Shown one piece after another: positions 5,325 through 12,800 of a stretch of 28,088 nt of DNA. The notes under the pieces were generated by a model. The model was not told where the DNA came from and made no database searches. It was given only the letters and a program-made list of their open reading frames with translations. This DNA comes from JAZDEY01 sp043808325 [NCBI: Candidatus Eiseniibacteriota bacterium]. GTDB taxonomy: Bacteria > Arandabacterota > Arandabacteria > Arandabacterales. The stretch spans positions 1 to 28,088 of the forward strand of contig JAZDEY010000079.1 in the NCBI GenBank assembly GCA_043808325.1, read 5' to 3'. The translations under genes and the position numbers were made by a program. Numbering within the stretch: position 1 is the first letter of the stretch; each line of letters starts with the position of its first letter.

Positions 5325-6101
5325 TCACACCCCCATGTCAAGAGCGCCCGGGGTGCATTTCGAGACGCACTCCAGGCAATTGGTGCAATCCATCCGCGAT
5401 ACTTTCCGAAGCTTTGAGACGGGGATCCGGTGCGGGCACACTCGGTCGCAGGCGCCACACTCATTGCACTTGGCGCCATCCCGCTTGATCTTCAAGAGTC
5501 CGATCTTGGACAGCGGATCGATCGCTGCTCCCAGGGGGCAAAGGTACCGGCACCAGGACATCTCAAAGAGAAACGCAAGCGCGAGCACCCCCACCAAGAC
5601 AAGGATGCTTACGATCGGAATCAGGCCGTGGCCCTTGGTCCCCGTAAACAGGATGTAGAAGGGGTCGTAGCCTCTAAACACCAGCTCTGATGTTCGGTAG
5701 GACAAGATTATGATGAGTGCCAGGACCACATACTTGAGTTTGGAGAGCCACCAGTCTGCGCCATCCGGAACCCTCAGGGCCTGCCGCTTGATGGCCTTGC
5801 CACGCACCCACGCCAGCCCCTCGGAAATCGCTCCGATGGGGCACACCCAACTACAGAAGCTTTTCTTGGTGGCAATCACTCCGACAAAAAGCGCCAGGGC
5901 AAGGCTCAGGTTCATCTCGCTCAGAGTGCAGATGAATTGCTGCTTCCGGAAGAGACCATAAAGCGAGACCACACCACCCATCGGGCAGTAATACTCCACC
6001 GTGGTCTTTGCCGTCCCAAGCAGCAGTTTGGCGGCGAGCGAAATGACTGCTCCGAGGAAGAAGATCTGGAAAGCTCGTCTGGCGATCTTTATTGGGGCCA
6101 T
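5325..6101 (-). CDS. NapH-like membrane 4Fe-4S ferredoxin
   Basis: 258 residues. Hydrophobic segments lie near 11-28, 64-78, 123-140 and 160-180. Two membrane-proximal CxxxCP motifs typical of the NapH/NosR/CcoG group are at residues 83-88 (CSWVCP) and 184-189 (CRYLCP). The C-terminal cytoplasmic part carries two 4Fe-4S clusters: C212, C215, C218, C222 and C239, C242, C245, C249. A further CPMGG lies at 39. Proteins of this fold pass electrons between the quinone pool or cytoplasmic carriers and periplasmic reductases. No nitrate, nitrous oxide or cytochrome oxidase genes are nearby, so the partner is unknown; the HMA-like gene just downstream is the best candidate. Confidence 0.85.
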   Translation of the reverse strand: MAPIKIARRAFQIFFLGAVISLAAKLLLGTAKTTVEYYCPMGGVVSLYGLFRKQQFICTLSEMNLSLALALFVGVIATKKSFCSWVCPIGAISEGLAWVRGKAIKRQALRVPDGADWWLSKLKYVVLALIIILSYRTSELVFRGYDPFYILFTGTKGHGLIPIVSILVLVGVLALAFLFEMSWCRYLCPLGAAIDPLSKIGLLKIKRDGAKCNECGACDRVCPHRIPVSKLRKVSRMDCTNCLECVSKCTPGALDMGV

Positions 6102-6257
6102 AGTCCTAAACTAACAGGGCGCGGCTCACAAGGAAAGTCCACACCACTCTACGCCCGGCAACCAAGCAGCGAGGTGACGGCTGGCCCGAAGCAAGTGTAG
6201 TAGCGCAGCAAGGGCCACCGGCACCGAGCCCCTGAGCGAAGGACTTCCGCCACGAGG

Positions 6258-7583
6258 CTACCCTCCCCTTATTATCTTCTCCTGGATCGGCGTCCGCTCG
6301 GTCAAGTGAAGCACCTGATCGTAGCCCACCATGTCCATAAAACCGTGGCCGCTTATGTTGAAGGCGATCACTTTCTTCTCGCCGGTCTCCTTGCACCGCT
6401 TGGCCTCATCGATCGCGGCCGCAATGCTGTAGGCCGACTCCGGCGCCGGAAGGAAGCCCTCGGTCCTCACGAAGACCTCGGCCGCATCAAATACGTACTT
6501 CTCATCCTTGGGGTAGGCGACCGTATCGATGTAGCCGAGATTCCTCAGCAGGCTTATGATCGGCGAGCAGCCGTGATACCTCAGGCCGTCGCCGCGGATC
6601 GGCGGGAAATCCGCCTGGTGGCCCAATGTATACATCTTAAGCTGCGGCGTCAATTCCCCATGGTCTGCGTAATCATACTTATACTCGCCCTGGAGGTTGG
6701 GCGCTGCCTGGCTCTGGGCCGCGATGAACTTGATCTTCTTGCCCTTGGTGAGAACGTCCCCCATGAAGGGCATGGCGAAGCCGCCGAAATTGCTGCCGCC
6801 ACCCAGACACGAGATCACGACATCTGGATAGTCGCCGGCTTTCTCGAACTGCTTCTGGGTCTCGAGCCCGATCACCGACTGATGCATGATCACGTGATTC
6901 AAGACCGATCCCAGCGAGTAGACCGCCTTGGGGTCGCGCTCGGCATCCTCAAGCCCCTCGGATATAGCAATCGCGAGCGACCCGGGATGGTTGGGGTTCT
7001 TATCATACAGGGCCTTGCCCACCTTGGTGAGGGGACTCGGCGAAGCATAGACCTGGGAGCCATATAGATTCATGAAATTGCGGCGGGATTCTTTCCACTG
7101 GTAGACGGCCCGCACCCAGTAAACCGTGCACTTGAGACCGACCATCGATGCGGCATAGGAGAGCGCGGTTCCCCACTGGCCGGCGCCGGTCTCGGTCGTG
7201 AGTCTCTCAAAACCTTCCTGCTTGGCATAATAGGCCTGGGCAAGGGCGGTATTGACCTTGTGGCTTCCGGTGGGGCTGTAGAATTCGCTCTTGTAATACA
7301 TCTTGGCCGGTGTCCCCAGTAGTTTCTCGAGCGCCTTCGCCCTGAAGAGGGGCCTTGGGCGGCCTGCCCGCTCGAAGAGCTCCAAGACTCCATCGGGGAT
7401 ATCGATCCACCGCTCGGTCGAGAACTCCTGTCCGAGGCAGGTCTTGATCATCATCCTGGGAAGCATCGCGAGCTGCTTCTCGCCTATGGGCGGCGGAAGT
7501 GGCTGGGGTAGGTCGGGAATGATATTATACCACTTGCGGGGCAATTCGTTGGGTGAGAGCGCTATCTGATAATCGCCTGGCAT
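6258..7583 (-). CDS. trpB: Tryptophan synthase beta chain, TrpB2 type
   Basis: 441 residues, longer than TrpB1 (about 400) and with the long N-terminus of the TrpB2 group (RKWYNIIPDLPQPLPPP). It is a PLP enzyme joining indole and serine to make tryptophan. The PLP lysine is K109 in GSHKVNTA; ETGAGQWG (131-138) is the substrate loop and GGGSN (261-265) binds the PLP phosphate. The ATG at 7583 follows GGAGG. No trpA or other trp gene is in the window; TrpB2 proteins are often encoded alone and have been proposed to salvage free indole or act as serine deaminase. A strong promoter candidate lies about 180 bases upstream, leaving a long leader that may be regulatory. Confidence 0.95.
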   Translation of the reverse strand: MPGDYQIALSPNELPRKWYNIIPDLPQPLPPPIGEKQLAMLPRMMIKTCLGQEFSTERWIDIPDGVLELFERAGRPRPLFRAKALEKLLGTPAKMYYKSEFYSPTGSHKVNTALAQAYYAKQEGFERLTTETGAGQWGTALSYAASMVGLKCTVYWVRAVYQWKESRRNFMNLYGSQVYASPSPLTKVGKALYDKNPNHPGSLAIAISEGLEDAERDPKAVYSLGSVLNHVIMHQSVIGLETQKQFEKAGDYPDVVISCLGGGSNFGGFAMPFMGDVLTKGKKIKFIAAQSQAAPNLQGEYKYDYADHGELTPQLKMYTLGHQADFPPIRGDGLRYHGCSPIISLLRNLGYIDTVAYPKDEKYVFDAAEVFVRTEGFLPAPESAYSIAAAIDEAKRCKETGEKKVIAFNISGHGFMDMVGYDQVLHLTERTPIQEKIIRGG

Positions 7584-7760
7584 TTCAACCTCCTCGAAAA
7601 GATGTGGAAACCGTTGGCCCGAATCAAGATCGAAGCTACCTATGGCTCAAGCCCGCAAGTAAACCGGGGGCATCTGTTCCCCGTCACCTGCATTGGGCGG
7701 GTCGCTCTTGTAAACCCTTCTCGCGAAGCGTCCGGCCAAGCTTCCTGCCGAATTACTCAG
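7584..7760 (-). promoter_or_regulatory. Long untranslated leader of trpB
   Basis: If transcription starts just below the -10 box at 7772-7767, the trpB message carries a leader of about 170 bases. It contains short hairpin candidates such as a GGGG/CCCC stem around 7665-7680 and ends in a good GGAGG. I see no tryptophan-codon leader peptide, T-box signature or known riboswitch core. It is long enough to hold a regulatory structure. Confidence 0.35.
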
Positions 7761-7802
7761 GGTGCCATCCTACCATTGAGGGTAGGCCATGTCAAGCTTG
7801 GC
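7735..7802. promoter_or_regulatory. Nested inverted repeats around the trpB promoter
   Basis: A perfect 9-bp inverted repeat, GCCAAGCTT (7735-7743) and AAGCTTGGC (7794-7802), encloses the trpB promoter. Inside it CCTACC (7769-7774) and GGTAGG (7781-7786) form a second one covering the -10 box and spacer. Such symmetry suits binding by a dimeric repressor. Confidence 0.4.
7767..7795 (-). promoter_or_regulatory. Promoter of trpB
   Basis: A perfect -35 TTGACA (7795-7790), a 17-base spacer and TAGGAT (7772-7767) as -10 box on the minus strand, pointing at trpB. Confidence 0.6.
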
Positions 7803-8320
7803 AGCGCTTGGGTTACGGTGGCCAGCGGCCCGGCCGGCTAGCCGCCGAGGCGATGGCAATGTGCAAGCCCCGGCACATGGAAATCTTTTGCACTGTCTGG
7901 CGGGGTGCCGGCTTCAAAAGGGCTCAGCGGTGGCACACACCCGCGAAGGACTTTGACCGCAATTGCTTTTGATATCAATCGGTTGCAAGGTTTGGGAGCC
8001 CGTGACACCGCCCCTTGTCTTTCTTGCATTTTTAGCTTGCGCTATTATGCGCTGAATTGTTACCATTAGGTATGAGCGGGTCCTGAGGAGCGTGACGGGC
8101 GAGGAACTCGCAGCTCTGCTTCCACACCTTAATGCCCTACTTCCTTAAGGACCCGTTCTTACTATATCTACCCCCGCCGCTCATCAGATCTCAGGTTTCT
8201 AATCCCTCAGATCCCGAGTGCGCTTGCCGGCTCTGGACCCATGCGGTCCCACCAGCCGGCCCTAAACTTAAACCCGGCGTTGTCGAAATAGATGAAAGGG
8301 CGCAGGCTTGACAGATATGG
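7803..8320. other. Intergenic region upstream of the lipoprotein gene
   Basis: No coding frame here looks real. Two structured elements stand out. One is a long-range inverted repeat, 8074-8089 with 8142-8158, enclosing a perfect GCGAG-GAA-CTCGC hairpin (8099-8111). The other is a hairpin at 8226-8260 with GCCGGCT/AGCCGGC outer arms and GGACC/GGTCC inner arms. Neither is followed by a T tract, so they are not simple terminators. No tRNA or other known RNA is recognisable. Confidence 0.5.
8074..8158. repeat. Long imperfect inverted repeat, possible structured RNA
   Basis: The 5' arm GAGCGGGTCCTGAGGA (8074-8089) pairs with TCCTTAAGGACCCGTTC (8142-8158) apart from one mismatch and one bulge. 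The enclosed 52 bases hold a perfect 5-bp hairpin with a GAA loop and a GGGC/GCCC pair. The whole could fold as one branched RNA of about 85 nt, on either strand. It may be a small RNA, a cis-element or a repeated element. Confidence 0.35.
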
Positions 8321-8326
8321 TATAAT
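8315..8326 (+). promoter_or_regulatory. Extended -10 promoter of the lipoprotein gene
   Basis: TGGTATAAT (8318-8326) is a perfect -10 box with the TGN extension. A TTGACA at 8308-8313 is only seven bases away, too close to be its -35, and no other -35 is evident. Transcription would start near 8333, about 45 bases before the ATG. Confidence 0.5.
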
Positions 8327-8377
8327 GTACTCTGGAAGTTGGCAGCCCAGCCCTTGGGCCAAGAGGAGGCGAGTAGA

Positions 8378-9424
8378 ATGAAGCAGTTCGTACTTGTGGG
8401 ATTCGCAGTGGCGCTCGCGGCGATCCTCATTGCCGGTTGCGGCATGTTCGATTCGAACGAGAACCCGATCGACGAGGGGGATAACCTCGCGGCATACGGG
8501 GGCTACACCACGGCCAATGAAGCTCCGGGATTCGGCGACCCCGGCCTGATGGCGCGCCATCCCGAGGACGACCCCTACGACGATGAGGTGTCAAACTACC
8601 CCGAGGTATCGAATGCCCGGCGAGGCGGCGGAGCCAAGATCTATATGCTGCGGATGATCTGGGGTAATATCGATAACCCCGACACCAACGAGAACGTCGG
8701 GGACTGCCCCGTCACCGATTGGTCAGGCTCGATCAAGACCGATGGCGGCGTTCTCATCATACGGCGGCTTATAAGATTTGAGCCCGACGACTACATTGTG
8801 CGGCCGCGCCGTGGTGCGCACCAGGCCGCGTGGGTATCGCACACGCACAACCACGTCGACGGCATACTTTTCGAGATCATCGATGTTCCCGATCCGCGGC
8901 ACAAAGAAGTCAAGAATTCACTGACGATCACGACCCCACTATACAGCGCGGAGATCCCGTTTGACAGCCTCGGTGACCTCAATCAGATCCTGACCTATGA
9001 CGATTGTAATAAGATTTCGCTGGTCGGGACCGAGATCAAGCTGATCCGATGCCCCCGGGGATTCCTGGAAGGCACATGGGTGAGCGAGACCGACACCTCG
9101 GGCAACTTCGAGGGAGCGTGGATCAGGGACGATGGCAATTTGAGCGGTTATCTCCACGGTCGTTATGGCGTCCGTGACGAGGAGCGGGTGCTGGTCGGAA
9201 AGTGGATAACCACATCCGGCGAATTCGGCGGCCTCCTCAAGGGAACTTGGGGCCCCATGATCGATGAGAACGAAGATGATGAGGACGGCCCCGACGGCTA
9301 CTTCGAGGGCACGTGGGTCAACGAGGCCTTGACGGCGGTGGGCCGCTTCAGAGGGCACTACTGCTTCCCGGACACCTCGGCCAATGGCGTATTCCGGGGT
9401 AGATGGGATAGGGACTGCAGGTGA
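8378..9424 (+). CDS. Lipoprotein with C-terminal Gly/Trp repeats, unknown function
   Basis: 348 residues. The ATG at 8378 is chosen because GAGGAGG lies eight bases upstream and it begins a clear lipoprotein signal: a hydrophobic stretch at 4-18 and lipobox IAGC with acylated C21. An acidic, Asp/Asn-rich linker follows (about 25-75). The middle domain (about 85-225) includes WSGSIKTDGG and VDGILFEI and looks beta-rich. The last 120 residues contain about eight short units of the form F/L-x-G-x-W/Y (FLEGTWV, FEGAWI, YLHGRY, LVGKWI, LLKGTW, YFEGTWV, FRGHY, FRGRWD), which probably stack as a beta repeat. It is probably exposed in the periplasm or at the outer membrane. It is the only plus-strand gene here. 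No enzyme motif is seen. Confidence 0.88.
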   Translation: MKQFVLVGFAVALAAILIAGCGMFDSNENPIDEGDNLAAYGGYTTANEAPGFGDPGLMARHPEDDPYDDEVSNYPEVSNARRGGGAKIYMLRMIWGNIDNPDTNENVGDCPVTDWSGSIKTDGGVLIIRRLIRFEPDDYIVRPRRGAHQAAWVSHTHNHVDGILFEIIDVPDPRHKEVKNSLTITTPLYSAEIPFDSLGDLNQILTYDDCNKISLVGTEIKLIRCPRGFLEGTWVSETDTSGNFEGAWIRDDGNLSGYLHGRYGVRDEERVLVGKWITTSGEFGGLLKGTWGPMIDENEDDEDGPDGYFEGTWVNEALTAVGRFRGHYCFPDTSANGVFRGRWDRDCR

Positions 9425-9459
9425 GAAGCCTGTAAGCGGGCTTGAGTCCGATAGATTGG

Positions 9460-9490
9460 GCAGCGAAGATAGAGACTATCTTCGCTGCTC
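9460..9490. terminator. Bidirectional hairpin terminator
   Basis: A perfect 13-bp stem, GCAGCGAAGATAG (9460-9472) and CTATCTTCGCTGC (9476-9488), has a three-base loop. It sits between the convergent lipoprotein and glcF genes. The T tract is weak (TCTCATTCT), but stem strength and position suggest it serves both genes. Confidence 0.7.
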
Positions 9491-10885
9491 TCATTCTAGC
9501 ACGGTCTCTTCGAGCGGAGGATAGCAGGCTGCCACTAGCTCCGCCAGGTGAACCACCCTTTGCGGTAGATGGTTCCTGCGAAGCATGTCTTCAAGCTGCA
9601 TCATGCAGCTTGGGCATGAGGTGGCGACTACTTCCGCCCCGGAAGCTGCTATGTAACTTGCCTTACGCCGGCCTATCCCTCTTGAGAGGTCATAGTGACT
9701 CAGGCTGAATGTGCCCGCGCCCCCGCAACATCGCTCGGCCTCAACCATCTCAATGAAATCCACCTGCGGCAACGCACCCAGCACCTTGCGCGGGGCATCC
9801 CTGACTCCCTGCCCCCGGCTGAGGTGACAGGGAAAGTGATAGGTCACTCTGACGGTATCACTCCGATCGCGGCCGAACTTGAGTTTGGAGTGCTTGGCCA
9901 GGAATTCACTGAAATCGTAGACTTTGGCGCCGAGCCCGCCGGGGCCAAGCCCCAGAATCTTCTCATAGTCGCTCTTCAGAGCGGCGCCGCACGACGCGCA
10001 CGCGATCACGATCGCATCGACCTTGTGTCGCTCGAAGGCCTTAAAGTTTCGGCTCGCAAGCGCGCCTCCGGTCTCCCTGTCCCCCGACGTATAGACCGGC
10101 ATACCGCAGCAGCCCTGGTCGCGTGGGATCACGACCTCGATGCCTTCACCCACCAGGGTTCTCAATACGGCTCTCCCCACGTTGGTATAGATGAGATTGG
10201 TGGCGCACCCCACAAAGAAACCGACGCGCATCCGGGGCGTGGCTTTGGGCCCCACGATCTCGCCATATTCGTCCATAAAGGTCTTCGGGGCAAAGATGGG
10301 AAGGGTCCTATCCTTGTCCAACTTCACCAGTGGGAGCAACATCCGATAGGGGCTCGATGGCGGCAGCCCTTTGAGGATTTTCCGCTCCACCAGGGCCAGG
10401 GCCCTGCTCACGGGCGGTAGCAGGCGCCCTCGCTTCAAGAGATTCCGGAAGATGAACTTCTTGAGGAAGGGGAAGTGACCTCGCGTGAAGATCTCAGCCC
10501 TGGCCGCGAGCACGACCTCGTCAACCTTGATCCCACTCGGGCAGGCCTCCATGCACGCCTTGCAGTTAAGGCACTGGGAGAGTTTGTCCCCGAAGGTGCG
10601 GCTGAGCGATAGGCCGGCCTCGCGGAGCGCTTCGACCATGGCGATCTTACCGCGCGCGCTGCCCGACTCGTCGCGGATCTCGGCGTAGACCGGGCACACC
10701 GATCGGCACAGCCCGCACTTGAGGCACCGCTCGATCTCGGGTAGCACCGCCTCGACCGTGTGATACCTCGCCCGGTCGCCCGGCTCTTCAAAAAGAGCCA
10801 GCTGCCCGGCACGATCGGCTGCCTGGGCGGGCAGCGCGCCCCCCGGATGCTCGAGCCCCTTACGCCTCAGCACCTCACGTGTCAT
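9491..10885 (-). CDS. glcF: Glycolate oxidase-type iron-sulfur subunit
   Basis: 464 residues. Two 4Fe-4S motifs are near the N-terminus: C54, C57, C60, C64 and C105, C108, C111, C115. Two cysteine-rich (CCG) domains follow; each has a CCG motif, GCCGMPVY and ERCCGGAGTF, paired with cysteines further along (ACASCG, TSCPSC). This is the GlcF/LutA/HdrB-like electron-transfer subunit, passing electrons from a flavin dehydrogenase to the quinone pool or another carrier. It overlaps the upstream FAD subunit gene by 11 bases, so the two are translationally coupled and make one complex. No GlcE-type second FAD subunit is present. The substrate (glycolate, lactate or another 2-hydroxy acid) cannot be read from the sequence. 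Confidence 0.92.
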   Translation of the reverse strand: MTREVLRRKGLEHPGGALPAQAADRAGQLALFEEPGDRARYHTVEAVLPEIERCLKCGLCRSVCPVYAEIRDESGSARGKIAMVEALREAGLSLSRTFGDKLSQCLNCKACMEACPSGIKVDEVVLAARAEIFTRGHFPFLKKFIFRNLLKRGRLLPPVSRALALVERKILKGLPPSSPYRMLLPLVKLDKDRTLPIFAPKTFMDEYGEIVGPKATPRMRVGFFVGCATNLIYTNVGRAVLRTLVGEGIEVVIPRDQGCCGMPVYTSGDRETGGALASRNFKAFERHKVDAIVIACASCGAALKSDYEKILGLGPGGLGAKVYDFSEFLAKHSKLKFGRDRSDTVRVTYHFPCHLSRGQGVRDAPRKVLGALPQVDFIEMVEAERCCGGAGTFSLSHYDLSRGIGRRKASYIAASGAEVVATSCPSCMMQLEDMLRRNHLPQRVVHLAELVAACYPPLEETVLE

Positions 10886-12233
10886 AAGACATCTTCCCTG
10901 GATTCATTATGCCTTTGGGGTCGAACGCCGCCTTGATCTTCCTCATCACCTCAAGTCCCACCGCGCCTGTCAAGATCTTTGGAGCCGGCATCCTGCCCGT
11001 GCGGATTTCCATTTCCCCCTGGACGGCGCCACCAAGACCGGTGCACTCGCCCGTCAGTTCGCTGACCATGCCGGCTGCCCGATCCAGCGCATCCCGGTCG
11101 GGCGAACCCGCAACAAGCGCTGCGTGAATCAAGCCCTGGCCCACGTGGCCGAAGATCACCAAGCCCACCCCATGCTTCCGCGCTGCCCCTCCCGCCATCT
11201 CCACCATCACGCCGAGTTTGGCCTTCGGCACCCGGAGCGTTCTGATCATTACGGCCGCGGACCCTTTGATGAGATCACCCAACACCCGGCGCCGGGTCTG
11301 CCACACCTTCTCTACCTTCTCTGCCCTCTCGGCCTCTTCCCCCTCGCCCTCACCGCCCACTGAGATCCCACGGCCCGCCTCCAGCATCTTCTTGACTTTG
11401 GATGCTTCCTCCTCGCAAACCGATCTGGGGCCGTCGAATTCAACGAGCAGGGTCGCCTCCATCATCTCAAGAGCCGATGGGGCAAATCCCGCTGCGACTA
11501 TCTCGCTCGCGGCTTCGGCCGCCCGGACGCGGTCCGGAAATCCGAAGGCGAGCCACCGCCGTTCCTGAGGAAGCGGCAAGACCTTGAGGGTCACCGAGGT
11601 GATGATGCCCAACGTGCCCTCCGAGCCCACCAGGAGGCGCGTGAGATCATAGCCCGCAACGCTCTTCACGGTCCTTGCGCCTACATTTATGAGCCTGGCC
11701 TCCGGGGTCACGACCTCGAGGCCCAGCACGTAGTTCCTGGTGCTGCCGTACTTGATGCCTCTCATGCCCGTGGCTCCTTCAGCCACGTTTCCCCCGACGG
11801 TCGATGAGTCCTCACTGGCGGGATCGATGGGATAGAAGAGACCGTGCCGCTCGACCTCTCTCCGGAACCGGCCCGTTATCACCCCGGGGCCGACCACAGC
11901 ATAGAGATCGTCCCGATGAATCTCGGGGCCGGCCGTCATCCTCTCGGTGGAGACAACGATGCAGCCCTTGGTAGCCGTCGCGCCCCCCCAGAGGCCGGTG
12001 CCACCACCCCTGGGAACCAGCGCGATGCCGCAATCCAGTGCCAGGGCGACAATTCTCAAGACCTCTTCGGATCCGGCGGGTTTCACCACGGCGTCCGGAA
12101 AAGCGATTTCGTTCGGAGGGCAGTTGACTCCTGCGGCATCCGAGAGATACTCCGCAACGGCCGCCTCGCCGGCGAGCACATGCTCGCTACCGATTATCTC
12201 TCTAAGCCTCGCTACCAGTCCGCCGTCACCCAT
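10875..12233 (-). CDS. glcD: FAD-linked oxidoreductase, GlcD-like
   Basis: 452 residues. The N-terminal half is a PCMH-type FAD-binding domain: PRGGGTGLWGGA near 95, DPASEDSSTVGGNVAEGATG near 135-155, and YDLTRLLVGSEGTLGIIT near 195-210. The C-terminal half is FAD-oxidase_C and ends in the usual FDPKGIMNPGKM. It oxidises a 2-hydroxy acid and hands electrons to the overlapping GlcF-like subunit. One oddity: the motif normally GEHGxG near the C-terminus reads GEMEIR (E407, M408), so a conserved histidine is missing, while GHVGQGLIH (the other histidine pair) is kept. The substrate may therefore differ from glycolate or lactate. The gene starts 17 bases beyond the terminator of the ribosomal cluster. 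Confidence 0.92.
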   Translation of the reverse strand: MGDGGLVARLREIIGSEHVLAGEAAVAEYLSDAAGVNCPPNEIAFPDAVVKPAGSEEVLRIVALALDCGIALVPRGGGTGLWGGATATKGCIVVSTERMTAGPEIHRDDLYAVVGPGVITGRFRREVERHGLFYPIDPASEDSSTVGGNVAEGATGMRGIKYGSTRNYVLGLEVVTPEARLINVGARTVKSVAGYDLTRLLVGSEGTLGIITSVTLKVLPLPQERRWLAFGFPDRVRAAEAASEIVAAGFAPSALEMMEATLLVEFDGPRSVCEEEASKVKKMLEAGRGISVGGEGEGEEAERAEKVEKVWQTRRRVLGDLIKGSAAVMIRTLRVPKAKLGVMVEMAGGAARKHGVGLVIFGHVGQGLIHAALVAGSPDRDALDRAAGMVSELTGECTGLGGAVQGEMEIRTGRMPAPKILTGAVGLEVMRKIKAAFDPKGIMNPGKMSYDT

Positions 12234-12249
12234 GCGACACCCCGATCCT

Positions 12250-12286
12250 AAATGAAAACGCAGCCCAGAGGATTCTCCGGGCTGCG
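12250..12286 (-). terminator. Rho-independent terminator of the ribosomal cluster
   Basis: On the minus strand, CGCAGCCC and GGGCTGCG arms (12286-12279 and 12266-12259) with further GAG/CTC pairing inside are followed directly by TTTTCATTT. It lies 22 bases after the rplQ stop codon and ends the alpha operon. Confidence 0.88.
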
Positions 12287-12307
12287 AATGTGCAATCTAC
12301 CTTCTCC

Positions 12308-12778
12308 TCAGCCCCTCGCTTCGGGCAGATTCGTCTCCCCCTTCTCTCTTTCCTTGCTCTTGGCTTCCTTGTCGGCCTGCTTCTTCGCCTTGCGAGCGGC
12401 CTTCGCTTCCTCGACCTTCTCACTCTTCTCGGTAAGCTCCAGGATCACCACCGGGGCGGCATCGCCGTGGCGCCTCGCGAGCTTCATTATCCTTGTATAC
12501 CCGCCCGCTCGCGCCTTGAACCGCGGCCCGATAGTCTCAAACAGGTGCTTAAGCGCCCCGTCGTCCCGCACGTACCGAAACGCCATCCGCCGGGAATGAA
12601 GATCACCCTTCTTGGCCCAGGTTATGATCCTCTCGGCGAGTTTCCGCGCTTCCTTTGCCCGTGCTTCCGTAGTCCTGATACTCTCGACCTTAAAGAGCGA
12701 GGTGACCATGTTCCGCAGCATCATCTCGCGATGGGGCTTCTTTCTGCCAAGCTTCCGACCGACTCTTCTGTGACGCAT
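12308..12778 (-). CDS. rplQ: 50S ribosomal protein L17
   Basis: 156 residues. Residues 1-118 are the normal L17 ([18 protein letters not shown], then [22 protein letters not shown] written here as two parts of one helix). The last 35-40 residues are an extra Lys/Glu/Ala-rich tail ([17 protein letters not shown]) absent from E. coli L17 (127 aa). It binds 23S rRNA close to the peptide exit region. It is the last gene of the alpha block, directly after rpoA as is usual, and is followed by the terminator. Confidence 0.97.
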   Translation of the reverse strand: MRHRRVGRKLGRKKPHREMMLRNMVTSLFKVESIRTTEARAKEARKLAERIITWAKKGDLHSRRMAFRYVRDDGALKHLFETIGPRFKARAGGYTRIMKLARRHGDAAPVVILELTEKSEKVEEAKAARKAKKQADKEAKSKEREKGETNLPEARG

Positions 12779-12800
12779 TTACGCCCTTCCTTTATACATG

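Noticed and set aside
5134-5690. Plus-strand frames opposite the NapH-like gene
   Set aside because: The minus frame has a full set of iron-sulfur motifs; the plus frames are shadows.
6105-6257. AAGGAAAGTCC on the plus strand, similar to the P4 element of RNase P RNA
   Set aside because: Only about 12 bases agree. The space of about 150 bases between two confirmed genes is too short for an RNase P RNA, and the second conserved half is missing.
8308-8326. TTGACA followed by TATAAT as a standard promoter
   Set aside because: The two boxes are only seven bases apart. I kept the TATAAT as an extended -10 promoter without this -35.
8191-8560. Overlapping minus-strand frames antisense to the lipoprotein start
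   Set aside because: They lie opposite a clear signal peptide, ribosome binding site and -10 box, and resemble nothing known.
9695-10420. 241-codon plus-strand frame opposite glcF
   Set aside because: The minus strand encodes clear CCG domains here. Long antisense frames are common in GC-rich genes.
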